This document shows positions 60,383-64,000 of a stretch of 64,000 bases of DNA, in pieces. Numbering within the stretch: the first letter of the stretch is position 1; every line of letters begins with the position of its first letter. The translations under genes and the position numbers were made by a program. The stretch covers positions 57,460-121,459 of the forward strand of contig JBBRMM010000010.1 of assembly GCA_038230835.1 (NCBI GenBank). Reading direction: 5' to 3'. The notes under the pieces were generated by a model that saw only the letters and a program-made list of their open reading frames with translations, was not told the origin of the DNA and searched no databases. Origin of the DNA: DASUHT01 sp038230835 (GTDB taxonomy: Bacteria > Actinomycetota > Thermoleophilia > Gaiellales > JAICJC01).

Positions 60383-61615
60383 GTGCGACGATTGCGTAGG
60401 GGCCCAATTCTCGGTTTGCTGGCGCTCGCGGTGGCGCTTGCGGTGGTGGTGGTGGTGGTGGTCGAGCTTCACGGGAGCGGAGGAGGCGGGGTTGCGCCAC
60501 CCAGCCGGACCGCCGCCCGGATCACCGGCTGGCTCCATACGACCCGCGGCCGGATCGTCAACGCGGCCGGCAAACAGGTGCGGCTGCTCGGCCTGGACGA
60601 GCCCTCGCTGATCGCCGGGGAGGGCAACAACCAGCAGACCGCGCCCGACTCGTGCGGCGCGGGATGGCAGTCCGTCCCCGAGTCCGAGTACTCGAACTTC
60701 GAGCGGTTCGGATTCAACTCCGTCAGGCTGGGGCTGTCCTGGGCGAATCTCGAACCGCAGCCACCCACCCAGGCTGCGGGTCGGCTGCAGCACAACTGGA
60801 ACCAGGCGTATCTCAGCGCGCTCGACGCGGAGGTGCGCGGTTTCACCTCGCACGGGATCGCCGTCGTGCTGGACATGCACGGGAACAACAGCTCGCCGGC
60901 GTTCAAGAACCCCAAGCCGGACCGGTGTCAGGGCTCCGGGCTGCCGGTGTGGCTGTATCCCGACGCCGGCACGATCACCGCCCATCGCGGGGAGTGCGAC
61001 TTCCTGACCGACCACTCCGAGCCGGGCGCGCCGATCGACGCACAGCAGGGATATTCGACCGTCTGGAACATGGTCGCCGGGCGGTATGCGGGAAACCGCA
61101 TGGTGGTGGCCGCGGATATGTACAACGAGCCGAGCTCGCATTGTCCCGGCCTCGCCCTCGACACCTTCTACACACGTGTCGGCACCGCCATTCGCGCCGC
61201 TGACCCACATCTGCTGCTGATCTATCAGGACAACACCGCCAGACGCGGGACGTTTGCGATAAACCGGCCGCTGACCCTGCCGGGCTCGGTGTATTCGTTT
61301 CACGTCTACGCGCCGTCGTGGGCGCAGGCCCGCACGACGCTGGAAGCCCACCTCGCGCACGTCGCCTCGTGGAACACACCTGTCTGGCTGGGCGAGCTCG
61401 GAGTGTCCAAGGGAAAGGGTAAGAGCGGTGGCGGGGACATCAGCGCCGCGCTGGGCGCGTTCCCCTCGGTGTTGGCGCCGTTCATGAGCTTCTGCCGGCA
61501 ACACGACATCGGCTGGGCCTTCCACCAATACGCGGGCGGCGGCACGTCGCTCCTCGACAGCCAGACCGGCCACCCGCGCACCACCTGGCTATCGGGCCTG
61601 CAGGCAGGCTTCTAA
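60383..61615 (+). CDS. Membrane-anchored glycoside hydrolase family 5 enzyme
   Basis: 410 residues. The N-terminal anchor GPILGLLALAVALAVVVVVVVEL follows a basic RRLRR start, so the enzyme faces outside. The (beta/alpha)8 hydrolase shows FGFNSVRLGLSWANLEPQ, GIAVVLDMHGNN, the acid/base Glu in VVAADMYNEPSS, the YSFHVYAPSW His/Tyr strand and the nucleophile Glu in VWLGELGVSKG. The ending WAFHQYAGGGTSLLDSQTG gives the conserved Trp. This clan includes cellulases, endoglycoceramidases and exo-glucanases. In this locus it may trim or release the exported polysaccharide. Confidence 0.9.
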   Translation: MRRLRRGPILGLLALAVALAVVVVVVVELHGSGGGGVAPPSRTAARITGWLHTTRGRIVNAAGKQVRLLGLDEPSLIAGEGNNQQTAPDSCGAGWQSVPESEYSNFERFGFNSVRLGLSWANLEPQPPTQAAGRLQHNWNQAYLSALDAEVRGFTSHGIAVVLDMHGNNSSPAFKNPKPDRCQGSGLPVWLYPDAGTITAHRGECDFLTDHSEPGAPIDAQQGYSTVWNMVAGRYAGNRMVVAADMYNEPSSHCPGLALDTFYTRVGTAIRAADPHLLLIYQDNTARRGTFAINRPLTLPGSVYSFHVYAPSWAQARTTLEAHLAHVASWNTPVWLGELGVSKGKGKSGGGDISAALGAFPSVLAPFMSFCRQHDIGWAFHQYAGGGTSLLDSQTGHPRTTWLSGLQAGF

Positions 61616-61654
61616 GAGCGCCTATCCCCGGAGGCAGAGGCTCTCAGCGAGACG

Positions 61655-61843
61655 TCACGGGCAGTAGGGGGTGAGCGGCGAGCTGTCGCGGATCACGCAA
61701 TCCGCCGGGCGCGCCTGATGCCCGCCGAACGGTGACGGCATGTCCGAGAGTTGCCATCCGCCGGCCAGCAGCACCAGGGCGGCGATCAGCCCCGCCAGCA
61801 CGCGGCGCACCCGACCCGGACGGGTTGTCGAGGCGTCACTCAC
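61655..61843 (-). CDS. Small single-pass membrane protein, divergent from a polymerase gene
   Basis: 62-residue protein. The basic start TTRPGRVRR precedes a membrane helix (VLAGLIAALVLLAGGWQL), then a short outside part with two Cys (PADCVIRDSSPLTPYCP). GTG 61843 is set by a TAACCT box seven bases upstream. I do not recognise the family. Shared promoter box with the Wzy-like gene suggests joint expression. Confidence 0.6.
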   Translation of the reverse strand: MSDASTTRPGRVRRVLAGLIAALVLLAGGWQLSDMPSPFGGHQARPADCVIRDSSPLTPYCP

Positions 61844-61850
61844 CGGCGAG

Positions 61851-61860
61851 AGGTTAGCAT
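61851..61860. promoter_or_regulatory. Bidirectional -10 element AGGTTAGCAT
   Basis: TAACCT on the minus strand (61851-61856) and TAGCAT on the plus strand (61855-61860) share the TA step. Each is seven bases from its start codon (GTG 61843 and ATG 61868). Two leaderless genes appear to fire in opposite directions from ten base pairs. Confidence 0.6.
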
Positions 61861-61867
61861 CCCGCGC

Positions 61868-63538
61868 ATGTCGCGCCGAGACTTCGCCGCGCTCGTGCTG
61901 CCGCCGGCGACGCTGGTGCCACTGGCCGCCGACTCCGGCGGGTTCTTCCCGACGTCCTGGGGGTGGGCGGGGCTGGCATTGCTGGCGGTGTGCGCCGTGG
62001 CGCTTCTGCTCCACACACGTTCCGATCTGGAGCGGATCGAGATACGTATGCTGACCGCGCTCGGGCTGTTGGCGGCGGTGATCCTGCTCAGCAGCCTGTG
62101 GTCGGTCGATCCCACCCGCACCGTGCTCGCGGCAGAACGTTCGATCGTGTATCCGATCGGGCTCGCGGCGGTGCTGGTGGTGGTACGGCGGTCGTCGGTC
62201 GGTTGGCTCCTGGCGGGAGTGGTCGCCGCCACGACACTGGTCTCGTTCGTATCACTTGCGACGAAGTTCGTTCCCTCGGTGTTCGGTGCCCAGAACGACC
62301 CTCTCGCAAGTGATCAATTGTACTTTCCGATAGGGTATTGGAACGGGCTCGCCGGTCTGATCGCGATCGGGATCGTGCTGGCGGTCGGGCTCTGCCTCGA
62401 GACCCGCGGATGGGTGAGCGCAGCGCTCGTGGCGTGTGCCACGGTCGAGATGGCGACGCTGGCACTGACACAGAGCCGCGGTGCGGCCGGCGCGGCTGTC
62501 ATCGGAGGTGCGGTGTGCCTGTGGCTGCGCCGCCGCAGGCGGCCGCCTGCCGCGGTGGTCGCCGCGGCGGTCGCCGTGCTCGCGCTGGGCGGCGCTCTGG
62601 CCTCGCTGACTCCGCCGGCTCACGCCGATCGCCCCGGGGCGACGGCACCATCGTCGGGGCTGCTCTCCCTCACCGGCCGCGACGCGCTGTGGTCGGTCTC
62701 GCTGCAGGAGTTCTCAGCGCACCCGATTCTCGGTTCGGGTGCGGGTACGTGGGACGCGTACTGGAGCCGGCTGCGCCCGGTGGGTCACAACGTGGGTAAC
62801 CCCACAAGTCTGTACATGGAGGCGCTCGGCGAGCTGGGGATCGCCGGGCTCGCGCTGGTCGTCGGAGTGCTCGCGGTCCCGCTCGTGGTCGCCTTCCGGC
62901 GGCGGGAGGCCGTGCTCTGGTTGCCGGCCGCGGCTGGTGCCTACACCGTCTTCTGCGTGCATGCTGCGATCGACTGGGACTGGGAGTTACCCGCGGTCAC
63001 GCTGACCGCCCTGTGGTGCGGTGCGGCGGTGCTGATCGCGGCCAGAGCGAAACCGGAGTCGGCGCTGCAGATGGCGCCTCTGCGTCGTGCCGTAGGCGTG
63101 GCTGGGTGCGGCCTCCTCGCCGTTGCGGTGACCGTCGGCCTGGTTGGGAACAGCATGCTGGCCGACAGCGCAGGGGCCTTCGCGAAGGGCCTGTACCCCG
63201 CCGCTGCGAGCGACGCCCGCAGTGCGTCCGACTGGATGCCCTGGTCGTACGACCCGGCGGCTTGGCAGGGCGAAGCCGAGCTCAGAGAGAGGCACCCGGC
63301 CGCGGCTGCTGACTCGTTCCGTTCCGCTCTGTCCAAGCCCCATGCAGGCGGGGTGTGGCGGCTGTGGTGGGACCTCTCCCGGGCCACCACCGGTCAGCAG
63401 CGCATGGCAGCGCTCGGACGGATGGTCGCGCTCAATCCACGCAGCCCGGAGCTTCGAGCCCTCTGCCTCCAACCGGACGGCCACCTGACGATTACTGAGA
63501 TTGCCAGGTTCTGCGCGCGGCGCCACCACCACGGGTAG
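61868..63538 (+). CDS. Second O-antigen ligase/polymerase-like membrane protein
   Basis: 556 residues with about eleven hydrophobic helices (GLALLAVCAVALLL, ALGLLAAVILLSSLW, IGLAAVLVVV). Then comes the Wzy_C-type outer loop with LTGRDALWSVSLQEFSAHPILGSGAGTWDAYW and the conserved SLYMEALGELGIAGLALVVGV. The C-terminal 120 residues are soluble and TPR-like (YPAAASDARSASDWMPWSYDPAAW, RHPAAAADSFRSAL). It resembles the ligase family more than the first polymerase at 47701. Ends the glycan locus. Acceptor unknown. Confidence 0.88.
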   Translation: MSRRDFAALVLPPATLVPLAADSGGFFPTSWGWAGLALLAVCAVALLLHTRSDLERIEIRMLTALGLLAAVILLSSLWSVDPTRTVLAAERSIVYPIGLAAVLVVVRRSSVGWLLAGVVAATTLVSFVSLATKFVPSVFGAQNDPLASDQLYFPIGYWNGLAGLIAIGIVLAVGLCLETRGWVSAALVACATVEMATLALTQSRGAAGAAVIGGAVCLWLRRRRRPPAAVVAAAVAVLALGGALASLTPPAHADRPGATAPSSGLLSLTGRDALWSVSLQEFSAHPILGSGAGTWDAYWSRLRPVGHNVGNPTSLYMEALGELGIAGLALVVGVLAVPLVVAFRRREAVLWLPAAAGAYTVFCVHAAIDWDWELPAVTLTALWCGAAVLIAARAKPESALQMAPLRRAVGVAGCGLLAVAVTVGLVGNSMLADSAGAFAKGLYPAAASDARSASDWMPWSYDPAAWQGEAELRERHPAAAADSFRSALSKPHAGGVWRLWWDLSRATTGQQRMAALGRMVALNPRSPELRALCLQPDGHLTITEIARFCARRHHHG

Positions 63539-63609
63539 GCACCGGTCCGAGCCCGTCCTCGCCCGGAGAGTTCGTTGAGATCGTCGGGGCCTTGACGGAG
63601 GTGGTCGCC

Positions 63610-63774
63610 TCAGGGGGCGGGCTGCCGCTTACCACACCGGATACATAGGTCGATCTCCTTGCCGCCGGTCGTGACCGTCTGCCACTTGTGGCCGAGCCTG
63701 CGGCATCGCAGGCGTCGCCGTGGCCAGGAGAAAGCGGTGCGGATGCTCATCCCCTCGATATCCGGTTCCATCAT
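63610..63774 (-). CDS. Small zinc-ribbon-like protein
   Basis: About 54 residues from ATG 63774 (ATG 63771 and an upstream TTG 63798 are also possible). The basic segment WPRRRLRCRRLGHKWQ precedes LCIRCGKRQP; the CRRLGH and CxxC pattern matches small bacterial proteins that bind zinc through Cys/His. The function is unknown. Confidence 0.5.
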   Translation of the reverse strand: MMEPDIEGMSIRTAFSWPRRRLRCRRLGHKWQTVTTGGKEIDLCIRCGKRQPAP

Positions 63775-63908
63775 TGGAGGCGGATTGGGATCACGCAAGA
63801 ACCGGCAGGAGAGGCCCCGAGCGGTGGTGCCGCCGGTGCGGACTAACGCCCGGCGTACAAGCTGCCGATAACACCGACAGGGGAATCGGGAACAACCGGG
63901 GGGTCCAC

Positions 63909-64000
63909 ATGCACGTCTTCAGTCAACGCGCGTTCGCTGTGGCGTTCGCGCTCGCAGCGCTCGCGCTGCCCACAGCTTCAGCAACGTCAGCAGCAGGGTC
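63909..64000 (+). CDS. Start of an exported protein, cut by window end
   Basis: ATG 63909 opens a frame to the window edge: HVFSQRAFAVAFALAALAL followed by PTASATSAAG, a signal peptide with an Ala-x-Ala type cleavage site. A run of G lies some nine bases upstream. Nothing can be said of the mature protein. Confidence 0.55.
   Translation, partial: MHVFSQRAFAVAFALAALALPTASATSAAG

Overview
The window is GC-rich bacterial chromosome, densely packed, with many 4-bp ATGA/GTGA gene overlaps. Gene content points to Actinomycetota, most likely a deep-branching class such as Thermoleophilia. The basis is the block efp-accB-accC-Asp23-nusB-xseB-ispA-tlyA-nadK-recN-pyrG, separate glyQ and glyS subunits, and a pair of PPDK and its regulator. 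The class is inference; no database search was possible. A recurring feature is a TANNNT hexamer placed 6-9 bases before the start codon of stand-alone genes and operon heads. This is what leaderless transcripts driven by a -10 box alone would look like.

Layout. 1-2.4 kb: the end of a peptide-type ABC transporter ATPase, a repeat pair, and a zinc alcohol dehydrogenase. 2.4-26.2 kb: housekeeping genes. These are aroQ and an Xaa-Pro peptidase; efp coupled to an unusual carboxyltransferase-like/biotin-carrier fusion and accC; the nusB-recN operon; pyrG; two metallopeptidases; ald; an ECF sigma factor with its YCII partner; xerD; deoB and a pyrimidine-nucleoside phosphorylase; mutM with a palindrome inserted in its reading frame; and recO. 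26.2-29.6 kb: a small island in the glycyl-tRNA synthetase locus. Native glyQ is cut to its first 80 or so codons, and a complete divergent glyQ, a broken conserved hypothetical gene and a tyrosine recombinase follow before glyS. 29.6-36.7 kb: glyS, the PPDK regulator, a second repeat pair, ppdK, a ComB-like phosphatase and a MazF-type toxin-antitoxin pair. 37-43.8 kb: a secreted phosphoesterase lipoprotein, a two-propeller secreted protein, a cobalt-type nitrile hydratase operon (beta, alpha, activator) and small secreted or membrane proteins.

43.8-63.5 kb: an exopolysaccharide locus. It holds a Wzz/tyrosine-kinase fusion, a WecG/TagA transferase, GT4 and GT2 glycosyltransferases, two O-antigen-polymerase-like membrane proteins, a Wzx flippase, seven sulfotransferase-like genes, a GDP-mannose-3,5-epimerase-like enzyme and an anchored GH5 hydrolase. 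Together these suggest a surface glycan that is polymerised, exported and sulfated at several different positions.

Most notable: the glyQ replacement island, the carrier fusion whose carboxyltransferase domain has lost all its metal ligands, the consistent leaderless promoter geometry (including two genes that seem to begin at ATC), the repeat pairs with an identical 143-bp period, and the sulfotransferase-rich glycan locus.
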